Assembly (NCBI GenBank): GCA_036365455.1
Contig: JAWQUS010000016.1
Coordinates: forward strand, 14,841,001-14,905,000
Source: Macrosoma leucophasiata
Taxonomy: Eukaryota; Arthropoda; Insecta; Lepidoptera; Hedylidae
Reading direction: 5' to 3'
Length of the DNA stretch: 64,000 bases
Numbering within the stretch: position 1 is the first letter of the stretch; each line of letters opens with the position of its first letter. The position numbers and the translations under genes are program-made. Below the pieces are notes generated by a model. It ran no database searches. It saw only the letters and a list, made by a program, of their open reading frames with translations, and was not told where the DNA came from. This document shows, piece by piece, positions 1-46,110 of the stretch.

Positions 1-639
1 TATACAGCCTTTTGTCTATACATAAACGCGTGCGATTGGCCAAGAGCTGCCAAGAGACTTATAACATAGACATATTTGTCTATGATCTTGTCAAAATCGG
101 TTTACCGGTTTTTATTTATTATTCGTCAATAATATTTCCTACATACCTACCTATTTTAGGTCATATTATTTTGACGTAATAACGTCTTTATATACGAACG
201 TACTAAAATGTGTCACATTCCGTCTAAGCCGAGCGTGCAATCGAAAGTGTGGAACAAGCGTTAAAGGTTTACAATCGGCCTAAGTGTTCGGGTTGTGACG
301 CACGCATGTTTTTTAACGACGATTTCACGTAAAATTATTGTTCCAAAACTGATGACTTAACACACAACCAACCTTTTTCTTTGTTTTCACCTGGCCTTTG
401 AATATACAATTTAGGGAATTTAAACTCTAAACAAAAGACATATAACACTCTTACACGTCTTTTGTTTAGGGCTTATAAAATGTATTCCACTTTGAAATAG
501 TAATTCTGTCAGAATTCACCGGCGGCTTTATTGACCTCGCAAGGTTAATATTAAAGATCACCAGTATTTTTTTTACATTTTTAAAGACAGACGGCGTGTG
601 GTTTGAAACTCGTGCTCACTTAACCTAAGCCTTCAATGT
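1..639. other. AT-rich sequence without a recognised feature
   Basis: No conserved reading frame, RNA gene or clear repeat end was seen. The last part merges into the LINE relic that follows. Confidence 0.5.
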
Positions 640-1440
640 TTTGACTCGTTCGCGATCAAAGGTGGGGTCCGGGAACGCTTATGGACATATTCGTGACCCT
701 ACCGACGGCTACTCACTTGCGAGCAGCCACAGTCCGTGTTCTTTAGCTCCAGCAACGCTCGGGATCTTTTCCCATTCGGACGATAGACATCCCCTAGTTC
801 AACGCTCAGAGGTCGTCCTATACTTCCATATACCTTATACCAGGTATACCAGGCGTCCTATACTTCTCGGGTGGATAACGGAGATGAGGAGAACGTTCGC
901 TTGTTCGAACACATCTAATAAGTGATCGATAGTCGACACGGTGCTAGAGAAGCATCCTTTTGCTGAGCTGGTGATTCTTGGTAACTTTAACGCACAGTGA
1001 TAGGTTGAGTTCTCGAATCACTGATGTCCCTGCAAAAAACTTCACATTCGCTAATGGACTCTCACAAGTTGTATTGGGTGAACCCGGGTCACCTCCTACG
1101 TCTTTGCTGGATATTCTGGTGACATCACATCCTTCCAACTATGACTGATGGTGGTAGAAGCTCCTTTAGGATTGTCAAACCACTGTCGGGTGTGACCACA
1201 AAAGTACCGGGACGTGACGACCCCATCATCTTTTAATGAAGGAGAATTCTAAGCTAGTGCAGTCCATCATCACCAAACAATGGCGGTCCAACGATTCCAA
1301 TATGACGGTAGTAAATATAACAATGCGGGATTGGCAGCAGCGTCCCGAAATAAAGCTACCGTCACTGTCATCGCCAATCCTACTCACCAAATGACGCGCA
1401 ACACTGTTGTGTATGGCCATTTTTGGTGAAGGATTTGTCC
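640..1440 (+). pseudogene. Jockey-like LINE, decayed endonuclease region
   Basis: Broken reading frames resemble the apurinic endonuclease of Jockey-type non-LTR retrotransposons. At 941-997 one frame reads VLEKHPFAELVILGNFNAQ, the catalytic GDFNAH motif with D changed to N. At 1108-1146 another frame gives LDILVTSHPSNYD, a block near the end of the domain. Several frameshifts and stops separate these pieces. It is probably the 5' part of the same insertion as the reverse transcriptase relic at 2474-3612, split by later insertions. Confidence 0.55.
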
Positions 1441-1689
1441 AACCATGAACGTCTTTCGCGTAGAGTGATGATGATAACGATTAGGTTAGTACGACTAGAA
1501 AATACCTAAGTGTAATGGTAGCAGGTTTTAAGTTTTTTTAACTGGTTATGTACTAAGATTCCCAGAAAAGATTTTTAGATGTAAATTAAGACAAAAATTT
1601 GGAATGCAGAAATTGTCTTCGGGCAGTGGCTTGGCCACACTATGACGCGTTAACTAAAAACCACTTGTTAAGGTGTTGGTTATACTAGG

Positions 1690-1815
1690 GTTGTTGAGGA
1701 AGTGATTATGAGGAAGAGGAGGAGGAATAGGAATTGTGATGCGCCAATTTAGAGGATGCGGATGAGGAAGAGGATATTTTTATGAGGAAGAGGATGAAGA
1801 AGAGGAAGCAGATGA
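1690..1815. repeat. Purine-rich GAGGAA repeat
   Basis: Imperfect runs of GAGGAA and GAGGAT follow the words ACTAGGGTTGTTGAGG. A similar block lies inverted at 4205-4358 and ends in GCAACCCTAGGTTATAC. The two may be ends or copies of one hAT-like element; this is uncertain. Confidence 0.35.
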
Positions 1816-1818
1816 CAT

Positions 1819-2187
1819 AATAATAATAGCAACTCTTGAAACGTCCCACTGCTGGGCACTGGGCACGAGTCTCTCCCCTTCTTGAGGGGAGGTCTGGAGC
1901 TTACTCCACCACGCTGCTCCAATGCGGGTTGGTGGAGTTACTTGCAAGGGTTAGTGGCCAACCCGCTGTCGGATGTTTTCAAACCGCCCATATAGCCTCC
2001 GACAAGGTTTAACGACTGCTATCTCTCGATAGCAACCGGGACCGTCGGCGTCCTGCTCTCCGAAGCACGAAAATGCGCATTTTAATTTGCCACTAGTGGT
2101 CACCCGTCACACACCCGACCGCACCCGTATCGCTTAATCGAGTAGATCGCTTGCGTTCTACACTAGCCGGGAGGCCTTGCGCGCTAC
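1819..2187 (-). mobile_element. 5S rRNA-like SINE, copy 1
   Basis: A minus-strand SINE with its head near 2187 and a (TTA)n tail at 1819-1828. It shares the whole body with 24332-24655 and 50847-51211. On the minus strand the head shows a degraded 5S-like internal promoter (GTGACGGGTGACCAC). This is the most diverged of the three copies. Confidence 0.6.
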
Positions 2188-2275
2188 AGAAAGATGAGAA
2201 GAGAATGATACGACGATATAAATACTAGCGGACCCAACCTAAAATCCGCTGTCCTGTCTCGATCTACTTAACTAA

Positions 2276-2276
<1 letters not shown>

Positions 2277-2334
<58 letters not shown>
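2277..2334. repeat. (TA)29 microsatellite
   Basis: A pure TA run of 58 bp followed by an A-rich stretch. It probably mutates quickly and would serve as a polymorphic marker. Confidence 0.97.
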
Positions 2335-2336
<2 letters not shown>

Positions 2337-2346
2337 AAAAAAAAAA

Positions 2347-2393
2347 TAAAAGAGCATTTTGTAGTGGTTGGTCCACTACAAAATGCTCTTTTA
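2347..2393. repeat. Perfect 21-bp hairpin
   Basis: Arms 2347-2367 and 2373-2393 are exact inverse complements (AAAAGAGCATTTTGTAGTGG core) with loop TTGGT. It sits beside the TA run. It may be a tiny foldback element or an RNA hairpin; nothing else supports a gene. Confidence 0.7.
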
Positions 2394-2473
2394 ATTATTT
2401 TTAATATGAATCTAAGATCTAAAGCATTCTCAAAACACATACGATAAAGAATCATCAAAATTGGTCGAGTTCA

Positions 2474-3612
2474 GTGACATATCTACACAACGACATTGCT
2501 AAGGCCTTTGACCGGGTCTGGAACAGGGCACTTCTCGCGAAACATCCATCCTGCGGTCTTCCCGAGAGGCTATGCAACTGGACAGCCAGCTTTCTGTCTG
2601 AGTGTTATATACAAGTTTTATTTGACTGTCAGCGCTCAGACAGACTACCTATCAACGCTGGTGTGCCGCAAAGCTCTGTGCTATCTCCCACGCTTTTTCT
2701 TCTGCACATCAATGAAATGTTGGAGCAAAACTCCAACTTTCATTGCTAGACCGATGATAGTAAGGGATATGCACACTACACTAGCCGTGCAAATGCCTCT
2801 CGGACACTTATCGAGGAAAGAAGGACTAGACTTGTGTTTGAAATCGAGCACTCTCTGGAGCGGGTCTCGGATTGGGGTCGACTTAATTTAATGCAATTCA
2901 ACCCCTCGAGGACACAAGTCTGCACGTTCACCGCTAAAAAAACGCCATGCATTGTAGCACCACAGTTCCAGGGCCAGTTCCGATCGCCGTTGGTAAGAGT
3001 ATCTGTATCCTGGGCGTTGACATATCGAACGAAGTGCAATTCGGGAGACACATTGAGTGTAAGACCAAGTTGGCATCCAAAAAGCTAGGGGTGCTTAACA
3101 AAGCCAGGCAGTATTCACTTTCACTTCGGGGCAGCTACTACTACTCATACTCATTTGTGGGCGGGAGCCCCCAAATACTAGCTTGATCCACTTGACTCCC
3201 TACAAAAACGCGCCGTTCGTATTGTTAACGATTCAGGACTTACCGACAGGCTCGAATATCTGTGCCTACGCAGAGACATTGGGAGTATGTGCGTGTTGTA
3301 CCGTCTCTAAAATGGTGAGTGCTCTGCTGCAATGTTTGACATGGTGCTACCATCTATTTTCCTACACCGTACTACCCGCCGAAGAGAGAAGTTCCACCCA
3401 CACCGACTGGACACCTGGCAGTGCTCAACGGTGCGGTTTTCACGTTCGTTCTTGCCCAGAACGTGTAAATTGTGGAACGAACTTCCCTCTGAGGTGTTGC
3501 CTAGGTGCTACATTAAGAGGTTCTTCAAAAATGGCGTCAAAGGAGTCCTTCAGGGCTGGCAGCGCGTTGGCAACTCCCTTGGTGTTGCAAATGTTCATAG
3601 GCGACGGTGACC
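2474..3612 (+). pseudogene. Jockey-like LINE reverse transcriptase, broken
   Basis: Pieces in different frames follow the order of a Jockey-clade reverse transcriptase. They are DIAKAFDRVWNRALLAK (palm motif A) at about 2489, PINAGVPQSSVLSPTLFLL (motif B) at about 2652, LGVDIS and KLASKKLGVLNKARQYS at 3010-3120, and the C-terminal LPRTCKLWNELPSEV at about 3455-3500. The YADD block near 2750 is lost. At least three frameshifts make it a pseudogene. It continues the endonuclease relic at 640-1440. Confidence 0.85.
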
Positions 3613-4911
3613 ACTTTCCATCAAGTGGCCCGTCTGCTTGTCTGTCAACCTACAGACATAAAAAAAACACACGCACACCAAAAAAAAGATGAGCGAATGA
3701 CACAATTTCATTTAGGAATTGAAATGAAAATAAGAATGCAGTCTTGATTTCTTTGTTAATTAGGTATTTAAGTCGAATATTATTAATCAAAATAAAAGAA
3801 TTGTATACTATTCGAACTACTAATCGAAATGCATTTAAAACAGGAAGGTTAATTTTTATTAAAAAAAATATTTGGACGCTGTTTCCCCAACAACCGGTTT
3901 TATATAGCTCATCATATACCAATACAGCATTGCTAAAAAGTCGTTTGCTGGTACATTTGATGGAAGAGAAGATAGGTATTGTAAAGATACACTTCTGTAA
4001 AGTCCCGAATATTTCGATTTTTTAAGTTGAGTACGCGTATAAGCAAAATAATGTACGAGTATGTCAATAAAATTAAAACAAACAATCAAGGAACAGCGCC
4101 GGTGGCGGGTGGGAAGGTCTCGCTCGCCTGTTCGGCCTGGCACCGTGTTGCGGCGTGTGCGTTGCCATCGATACGCGACGCGCAGGCGCAACAAAATTCC
4201 TCATAAATTCCTCTAAAATTTTGAGGAAGCGGTAGCGGAAGAGAATTTTTGTATTTTAATTTTTGAGGATGCGGAAACGGTTGAGGATGCCAAAATATTG
4301 CGGAACTTCCTCATTATGAGGAAGAGGAAGAGGAATCCTCAGCAACCCTAGGTTATACCCACGTACTGCGTTAGGATGTTAGTATGGCCCGACTATAATA
4401 TGTTCAGTGTGTCATTACATAGTGGTTATATTTCTATTCTCTTCGTATCATTATTGCACGAACAAACTTGCGGTTCGTGTTGTTTGTAGATGAATTTTTC
4501 ATTTAAAGTGTTAAATTTATCTGCAATTATAAATTATTTACTAATACAAAATTAAATGATGTGACGTTGATGTTATGAATGAAAATAATCGAAGTACTTA
4601 CTCACGAAAATAAGGGCGAAAAACCGATGTTCCATGTATTCTTGAATCATAAAAGCTTTATCATTGTTGACAACACTACAGTGAATGTGAGAGAATGATA
4701 AAATGGTGCATTCGTCGATCAAACCGGGCCACACATTCGAAGCCAGAAATTAAATTAGACATCCACCATTTTGTTTATTTTCGCGAATAAGTAAAGAGTT
4801 TGATACGACAGTGAATCGTGCATTCCGCCGTGTGATAACGTGACCCAGTAAATCTGGCATTAATTACAACATTAGGAATGTGCTATTAGCTTACACTGGT
4901 ATCGGGCCCTT
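3613..4911. other. Intergenic sequence upstream of Usp7
   Basis: The LINE relic ends in CA- and A-rich sequence, followed by AT-rich DNA and a GC-rich patch at 4095-4195 of unknown nature. A purine-rich inverted block lies at 4205-4358. Sequence from about 4600 to 4911 should hold the Usp7 promoter, but I see no TATA box there. Confidence 0.4.
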
Positions 4912-5094
4912 GTGTCGAAATTTGCAGACATCGGCCGCGCCGCTAGTAAACACTCTTCAAAAATTAACATCCTATCCTCTAAGAAAAATAAAAGCACGGG
5001 CGCGCAGGGCGTTCAAATCGATGAGAAAGGTCCGCTGAAATTCGTCCAACGAATATTTAGCAAGTCCAAAGGGAGCAATCCCCTGGCGTTAAAG
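4912..5094 (+). other. Exon-like open frame upstream of Usp7, no ATG
   Basis: An open frame of 61 codons (rich in Lys and Ser; includes FVQRIFSKSKGSNPLALK) ends at a good donor, AAG|GTAGGT, in phase 0. No ATG lies in this frame before the TAG at 4873-4875; the frame only has a GTG at 4912. It could be 5' UTR of Usp7, an internal exon of an alternative transcript, or chance. Phase 0 would fit Usp7 exon 3 (16407) but not exon 2. I do not recognise the peptide. Confidence 0.3.
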
Positions 5095-5231
5095 GTAGGT
5101 GAAGTGCAACGTTGGGACGTCAGAACTTGTGTAATCTGGTGTGCGGCGGGCTGGTTTACTAAAGTGAGTTATTTATTTAGGAAATATCGAAGAGTTGCGG
5201 GCGACAGTCCCCGGTGGCGCGCCCGGCTAAC

Positions 5232-39847
<34,616 letters not shown>

Positions 39848-41092
39848 GCCGTACGGAACACGCCCTGGTTCATTAGGCGAAACACAGCTGGCTCTGCTGA
39901 CGGGCGAAACTCATAGTCACACGCACCGCGACATAGTAAGGCTTCGGCCGCACGGCTCCTCTACGGCTTCACTACAGTGTCGCCACTCTGCAGTGATATT
40001 CGACTTATGCCCGATACGGATAGTGAGCAATAGACGTGCCTCGCAATACAACATTTTTATATACAGTTTTTTGATGTTCGTGTTCGCCGATACGGTGTTC
40101 CACTGTCCGAAATATCATTCTCGTAATAAAATAATGTATAATGGATTTTGTATGACACGGCGTCGTCGTGTAGGCTGAGTATATTTATATTTATGCATTC
40201 AACGTTTCGATTTCGTTCCAAATAAGAAGGAAACCGGTCTGCGATGGCGCTCGTCCAGTTTATAAATGTCGTATCTATTTCGCGAAGTGGAACACCTTAT
40301 TGTGAAGAGTATTTTTTATACATTAGCGCCGAACGCGGCGATCATATCGTTTTGTACGTCAGTGCCGTTCCGCTGAAGCTTACTATCTCGCGGACACCGG
40401 TATAGCCTTATCTACACATAATGTACATCGCTAACACCAATTTGACTTTATTTGCCAACATATTGTATGTAGTTCTATCCACTGTAGCGTGTAACTCGGC
40501 CACGTAATAGTCCTGCTAGCAGAATTGAAAATTTTAAATGTATTTTATCGACCCCTGTACTAGTGAAACGATTGCTGAAGATCATCGTCATCTATTCAGT
40601 AAGGGTAACGAGAATTAGCAATATATTTTATTGTATAAAATGCGTATTTGAATTAAGTTTTTGCGTTTGTCAGTTTTTTCTATCGCCTTTTAGCATTTCA
40701 GTGTTGAAAATCGTGTTGTGGCTCTATTGTTGTTTAGTGAAATCAGAGTTTGATTGCTGGCTCCTATTTATATGTTTTAATTAATGCGATCGAGGTGTTT
40801 TGCGGTTCGTTTAGAGTCGTGTTAATTTGAACGACGCCGCAAGGCAACCGATCTAACAATTTGGTGATTCGGCAATGTTGAAAGTTTTCACACAGTATAC
40901 AGGATTATGAAGATACGTGTTTGAATTATGGCAATTATGTATCGAAGATGTTTTAAGAGAGTTTTCTATATTATAGAGTAGTCGATTGTGCCTGCGCTTT
41001 TTGGTCTATATGGCCTAAGTTACGTCCGGTATCTCTATTCGACGATCCGAACTGTTTAATATATCATGGAGAGCAATAAATTCGTAACATTT
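39848..41092 (+). other. Usp7: Probable Usp7 3' UTR
   Basis: Non-coding sequence after the Usp7 stop, moderately GC-rich at first and then AT-rich. AATAAA signals occur at 40125-40130 and 41075-41080, and further ones lie downstream near 42078, 42729, 43668 and 43712, so the 3' end cannot be fixed from sequence. No long conserved reading frame is visible. Confidence 0.5.
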
Positions 41093-41219
41093 TAAGACTT
41101 CGTATGAACGCGTAAATACATAAAGTACAAGATAAAAGTTGTGATCAAACATGGCTTGTGTTATTGTTGATATATTTATGTGTGTTGAGCCACGTTGCCG
41201 GACTAACGATATGTAATTA
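41093..41219. other. Sequence after the putative Usp7 polyadenylation signal
   Basis: AT-rich sequence between AATAAA at 41075 and the nested MITE; no feature. Confidence 0.4.
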
Positions 41220-41357
41220 CAGAACGCAACAAGATAATATATTAATGCATATCGACCTTAGGAGACTTTGATTTATTTCGGCTCTGCAGAGCGTTATCTC
41301 TTTCGCACACAACCTATGTGACGTTTTGATCAAGTTTTGACCAATTCTGGACTATTA

Positions 41358-41802
41358 GGGCCCTAATTCACTAGGACGCCTACGGATCCAAGCAATAAGT
41401 ATGCTGTGGAGACGTCGCCACAAGGTGGCCAGGTGAGTTAGGTTTTTGTTTTAGTGGCAAACAAGCATGCATTTCACATTGATGTTAAGTGATGACTGCA
41501 GCCTATAGACACCCACACAAAGACCAGAAGTCAAAATGCAGATGCGTTACCACTCCTGAGGCCTAACACCTTAGGCCTCAGTGCCGGAAATTACAGGGCC
41601 GTACATTAACACCTGATCGGAACACGATAGTGCTGAACACTACCATTTAGCGGCAAGTATATTAGGTAATGCGATGGTGCCTACGTCCGCGAGCTCTGTC
41701 ACTGGAGCTCTACCACCAGTAGCAGGTATCATGTATTTCCATACTAGCAGCTTGGATACTCAGCCGGCGACGTCGCCATGGCGTCCTAGTGATTTAGAGC
41801 CC
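41358..41802. mobile_element. Harbinger-like MITE nested in the Tc1-type MITE
   Basis: Inverted ends GGGCCCTAATTCACTAGGAC and GTCCTAGTGATTTAGAGCCC, flanked by TTA on both sides (41355-41357, 41803-41805), the target size of PIF/Harbinger elements. It contains a retroelement fragment. Confidence 0.8.
41441..41723 (-). repeat. Retroelement family C copy, innermost of the nest
   Basis: Minus strand, from the T-rich end at 41441 to CTCTACCACCAGTAG. It is nearly full length and lies wholly inside the Harbinger-like element. Confidence 0.75.
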
Positions 41803-41894
41803 TTAGTGCTTACGTAGGCAGTATGCAGCAGAGATGACGAACTCGAAACTAACCGATTATCTCTCTCCTAAGCTTGATCTTGACGGATACTGTA

Positions 41895-44797
41895 CGCCAA
41901 TTTGATAAAATCTAAATATATGCTCAATTTGAAGTGATTATTTTCTGATGTATATTAGACACGTGACTATAGATGAACCGGAAATTAATTTTGTTTTGTT
42001 ATGAAATACTAGTTTTGTAATTATTTAGAAGAAAGTGCCTCCTCGGACTTAGATCTGAGGTTTACCGTTAAGTGCAAATAAAATTCATAAAATAGTGATT
42101 ATTATTAACTTTGATAGTTGCGACCATAGTTAATCGGGAATGAATAGAGATGCTCATAATATGGACAGTTAATGTAATTACGCGTGAAAATTTTAATATG
42201 TGCGTCGCTATACAAATGTTAGTACATTTATCGTATTGCATTTGAACACGATACCTGTTGGTGGTCAACTCTCGTTAACGCATTTATTGTGATCGATAAC
42301 CATACGCGAATTTTGTAACTCGTATATACAATGATATATTTTTACATATAACGTTTGCATGTTCCTTGTTTTGTAAAGTTGGTACATAGTGGATATGATA
42401 TTGCCTTCAGTTACGTGTATATTACGTGTATATTACGTGTATAATCCCGTTTTTATGGTTTTTCAGTTTTAAATTTGTAGTATTGTGATAGTAAGTATTA
42501 GTGAGGCCTGTATATAAGGTAGCTGAATTTATATTCTACACGTAAGACAGTCGATAGAGCTCGAGAATATTTAACAGGATTTATAATGTCGATGATAATG
42601 GTTTAAAAATAATACCTACGCCGCCATTTTGTTTTTGATTTCACATCAATAAGAAGTCGTGATGAAATACTTTGTCATTGTGAATGATGCAATTATATTG
42701 ATATTAATTTAGATAAAATCTACAGATAAAATAAAGAGATTTTTTTTACAAAATAATAGATAAATAGGTTTTGCTGTGTTAGATTAATCTCTGTGAAATA
42801 ATCTCGTGGTTACATTGTAAAGTATTATGTATACAAATCATGTGTAGGTTTGTGCTTTTCCTATAGAAGCAACACTACAGAATCAAAATGCCTGTGTAAT
42901 GTGTATAATTGTCGAATTACCAAATTATTTATATACACTCGCGCTCATTGTGTTACACGGTGTCACTGTCCGCGAGTGTACACGGCATCTGCACGTATAC
43001 GCTATGTTTACACTTGACTATTGTTTCGTGGACAGGCAAATAAATTATAACAACTTCATCATGAGAAATATTTTAATAGGCGAAAGAAATAGGCCTTTGT
43101 ATGAAAATTTTCTTCTATAAATATTGCTGGTGTTTAAAAAATCATCTTGTGTAATACCAGTAATGTAAAAATCATTGTTTATATTTTACCCTCGTGCAAT
43201 TTCACCGATGTCCTGGTGACTAAATAGTTAACTAGAGACATTTAATGAAACGCCTCGATAAGGGGAAGGTATCAGAAAAAATTTCATTGACCCTTCATCT
43301 CTGAATTGTCGAATACTGGGTGAAACTGGTTGTAAATATAGCAACCAGGCCCCCTTGTTATCTTTATGAACATCTACATAAAACACGGATATAACGTTCA
43401 GTTTCACTTGTGTTTGGTAGGTTTTATCGTATAAAAGGAGATAAAATTTATGACAAACTACCGAATCTGTTCCTAAAGTCGTTTGCAGTGGCTACTAAGC
43501 GAAGTTGCTTTGCTAAATTGTTTAGTAAAATACGTTAGTGAAGTGTAAATGTAGCTATATATTTAACACTAGCACCATATTGTTAATTCTGGCTGTAAGC
43601 CCTGTCAACATCCAACATTGTATATGTTACTATTTAATTTTAACTTGACCTGCCAGGGAAATGTTACGTTATTAATAAATGATTATGTCGAAATTATGTA
43701 TATATATGATGTAATAAATTAAGAAAAAAATACAATAAGTTTTCGTAAAGATGCCTTAGACATTTTAAGACATTTTTTTTTTAGTGGTTTGAAACGATAC
43801 TACTTAATTTATACCCCTATTTTCATTTTAATTTACGAAGTTAACGGTAATTTATTCGAGTTGTACGCTCGATACGCGTTTCAGATGCAGTTAACAGTTT
43901 AGTAGTCGAATTAAATTATTTTTTACTTTTAACAAAATGTGTGTCGGTTGCGATATTTTGATTAACACGGTTTGAGGTATTTTGAGAGAAACATAGAAGC
44001 ATAGTGGCTTAGATAACTTGCCGAACGTAATATTTGTGGCAAATGGGATTATAGTGTATTAGTCGATTTACCTCTGAAAACATCTATAATACCCCTTGTG
44101 AAGGCGGGCGAGTATGTACACAGCTTGTACAAACTATTGGAAAGTGTTCCAATGTTTGTTGTTGGATTTGAATGTTTCACTGAATATAATCCTATATTTG
44201 TTTAATTTGGTTTGTTTTGAATGACTGTTCACCCTTGCGGATTCGTATTAACATTTCAGTTATACCTCCAGTCACAATTATTACTTTTTAATTAATTTCG
44301 TGGCGAGTTTGAAACGAAAGCGGCGCGTTATGAATACACTTTAATCAAACTTTGAGTGATTTCACACATCAATTGGCAATCAGGTTATCTATTTGGGTAT
44401 CTGTTTGCTGCGGTTTTATCCATGTGAATTTCCGTTGGCTCTCAATTCGATAGAGTTTATTGAATTTATTTGGATTAATATTTAACACGTATGTTAGGTA
44501 CGTTATGGGAAAACCAGCTACGATGATCACTAACCAATTGCGATGGCGGTTATTGATTATATATACTGTGATGTGATACAGCTGAATATCACAGAAAAGT
44601 TGGTCATTATATAAAAGCTTTCACCCTCCCATAAATTAGTGTTTATAATTAATCGATCGATCTCCGCTGGGTCAAGGCAGACGTCCTTGTCCACAAAATT
44701 GAGACTCGGAAATTTTGTAGAACTTTAACCAAAAAAGTATTATACTAATTAGAATAATACATTTTTGGTTTGTTAAATGCGTGTGGAAGTCGAAGAC
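41895..44797. other. AT-rich downstream region of Usp7
   Basis: May include distal 3' UTR; AATAAA occurs near 42078, 42729, 43668 and 43712. A short tandem repeat TTACGTGTATA (three units) lies at about 42413-42443. No gene or element was recognised. Confidence 0.4.
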
Positions 44798-45075
44798 AAC
44801 ATTGAGCAACACCGGAGGTGAGTAGCCATATGCAGGCTTTCCCCTCTGTCAAAGTACAAGCCCAAATGGGCCTATACCTGTCGCCTAGATGTTTAAATGT
44901 GTGCGTGAAATTGTTTCTGTATTTTGTTAAAAGTCAAGGTGTGAGTTTCGTAGCAATAGACGATTTTTGTAGTGTGCATGTGTGTCGCACGCATTTCACC
45001 CCGCAAAAAATGACAAGACTGTTTTGCATCGGTAATAAACGCTATGGCTACTCCCCTCCAGCTCTATGGAAGACA
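44798..45075. mobile_element. hAT MITE (CATAGAGCAAC family), worn ends
   Basis: Matches 49258-49547 along its length (GGCTTTCCCCTCTGTCAAAG, CGTAGCAATAGACGATTTTT), with a degraded left end TTGAGCAACACCGG and a truncated right end. Confidence 0.7.
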
Positions 45076-45157
45076 ATGTCCCATCCATATCGTAAACTCA
45101 TATTTTATATATTTTCATATTATCAATTTACTTGTATAAAAATATTTTTCATTGGTG

Positions 45158-45457
45158 GTGGTAGAGCTCTAGTGACGGAGCTCGCGGGCATAGGCACCAC
45201 CGCATTACCGCATTACCTAATTACCTAATATACTTGCCGCTAAATGGTAGTGTTCAGCACTATCGTGTTCCGGTCAGGTGGTCATAATGTAAGGCCCTGT
45301 AATTTCCAGCACAGAGGCATAACACCTTTGGCCTCAGGAGTGGTAACGCATCTGCATTTCGACTTTGGTCTTTGCGTGGGTGTCTATAGGCTGCAGTCAT
45401 CACTTAAAATCAATGTGAACTGCATGATTGTTTACCACTTCCATTACATAAAAAAAA
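45158..45457 (+). repeat. Retroelement family C, near full copy
   Basis: The best reference copy in this window. It runs from TGGTGGTAGAGCTCTAGTGA to a poly(A) run at 45450-45459, about 300 bp. No tRNA boxes, no coding frame. It is probably the 3' end of a non-LTR retrotransposon or a SINE that uses its machinery. At least twelve other pieces lie in this window. Confidence 0.75.
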
Positions 45458-45661
45458 AACTTGTAATTCATAATTAGGTACATGCCTTATACGAATTTTA
45501 TTGACATTGGGTCGGGCACATTTGCAACAATACAAAAAATCGTTCTTTTAAACCCAAATTATTACTCGTGGAAAAAAAAAATTTACACTACGTGTAGGAG
45601 AGGAACCCTTAATTTATTTTTCGATATTTTATTCCACTACTTTTTCCGTTAAAGCAAGGTA

Positions 45662-45923
45662 CAGTATCGAACAAGAAATATTGCACATCGACCTCAGGAA
45701 GGAGACTTCGGATTATTTCGGGTGTGTACAGCATTATCTTTTTCGCACCTTACCTATATGACGTTTGTTTACCATTTTGATCAGGTTTTGACCAATACTA
45801 GACTATCAGTCCTTGTGTAGACAGTGAGCAGCAGAGATAATGCTCTACGAAGTCGAAACTCGAAACTACCCGATTTTCCCTTTATAGGCTCGATGTGCAA
45901 TAGGTTTTTCTTGATGAGCACTG
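45662..45923. mobile_element. Tc1-type MITE, full copy
   Basis: TA|CAGTATCGAACAAGAAATAT on the left and GATGAGCACTG|TA on the right, 262 bp. Confidence 0.8.
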
Positions 45924-45966
45924 TAATGTACATTATTTGTGCCAAATTACAGCTTTTTAATACTAA

Positions 45967-46110
45967 GCCTGGGTTGCACCACGATATTTGTTAAAGTTAT
46001 TGTAACATTTCACATCCTATTCTAACTTAAAGAAATCTGCTAACATTAGAGCAGGATGTGAAATGTTACAATAACTTTAACTTTAACAAAAATCGTGGTG
46101 CAACCCAGGC
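45967..46110. mobile_element. Harbinger-like MITE, almost a perfect palindrome
   Basis: 144 bp. Arms begin GCCTGGGTTGCACCACGAT, with internal ATTGTAACATTTCACATCCT matched in the other arm. TAA flanks both ends. The arms pair over most of their length. Confidence 0.85.

Larger units (their letters stand above)
41220..41892. mobile_element. Tc1-type MITE (outer shell of a nest)
   Basis: TA|CAGAACGCAACAAGATAATA on the left and GACGGATACTG|TA on the right. It is interrupted at 41358-41802 by another element. Confidence 0.8.
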
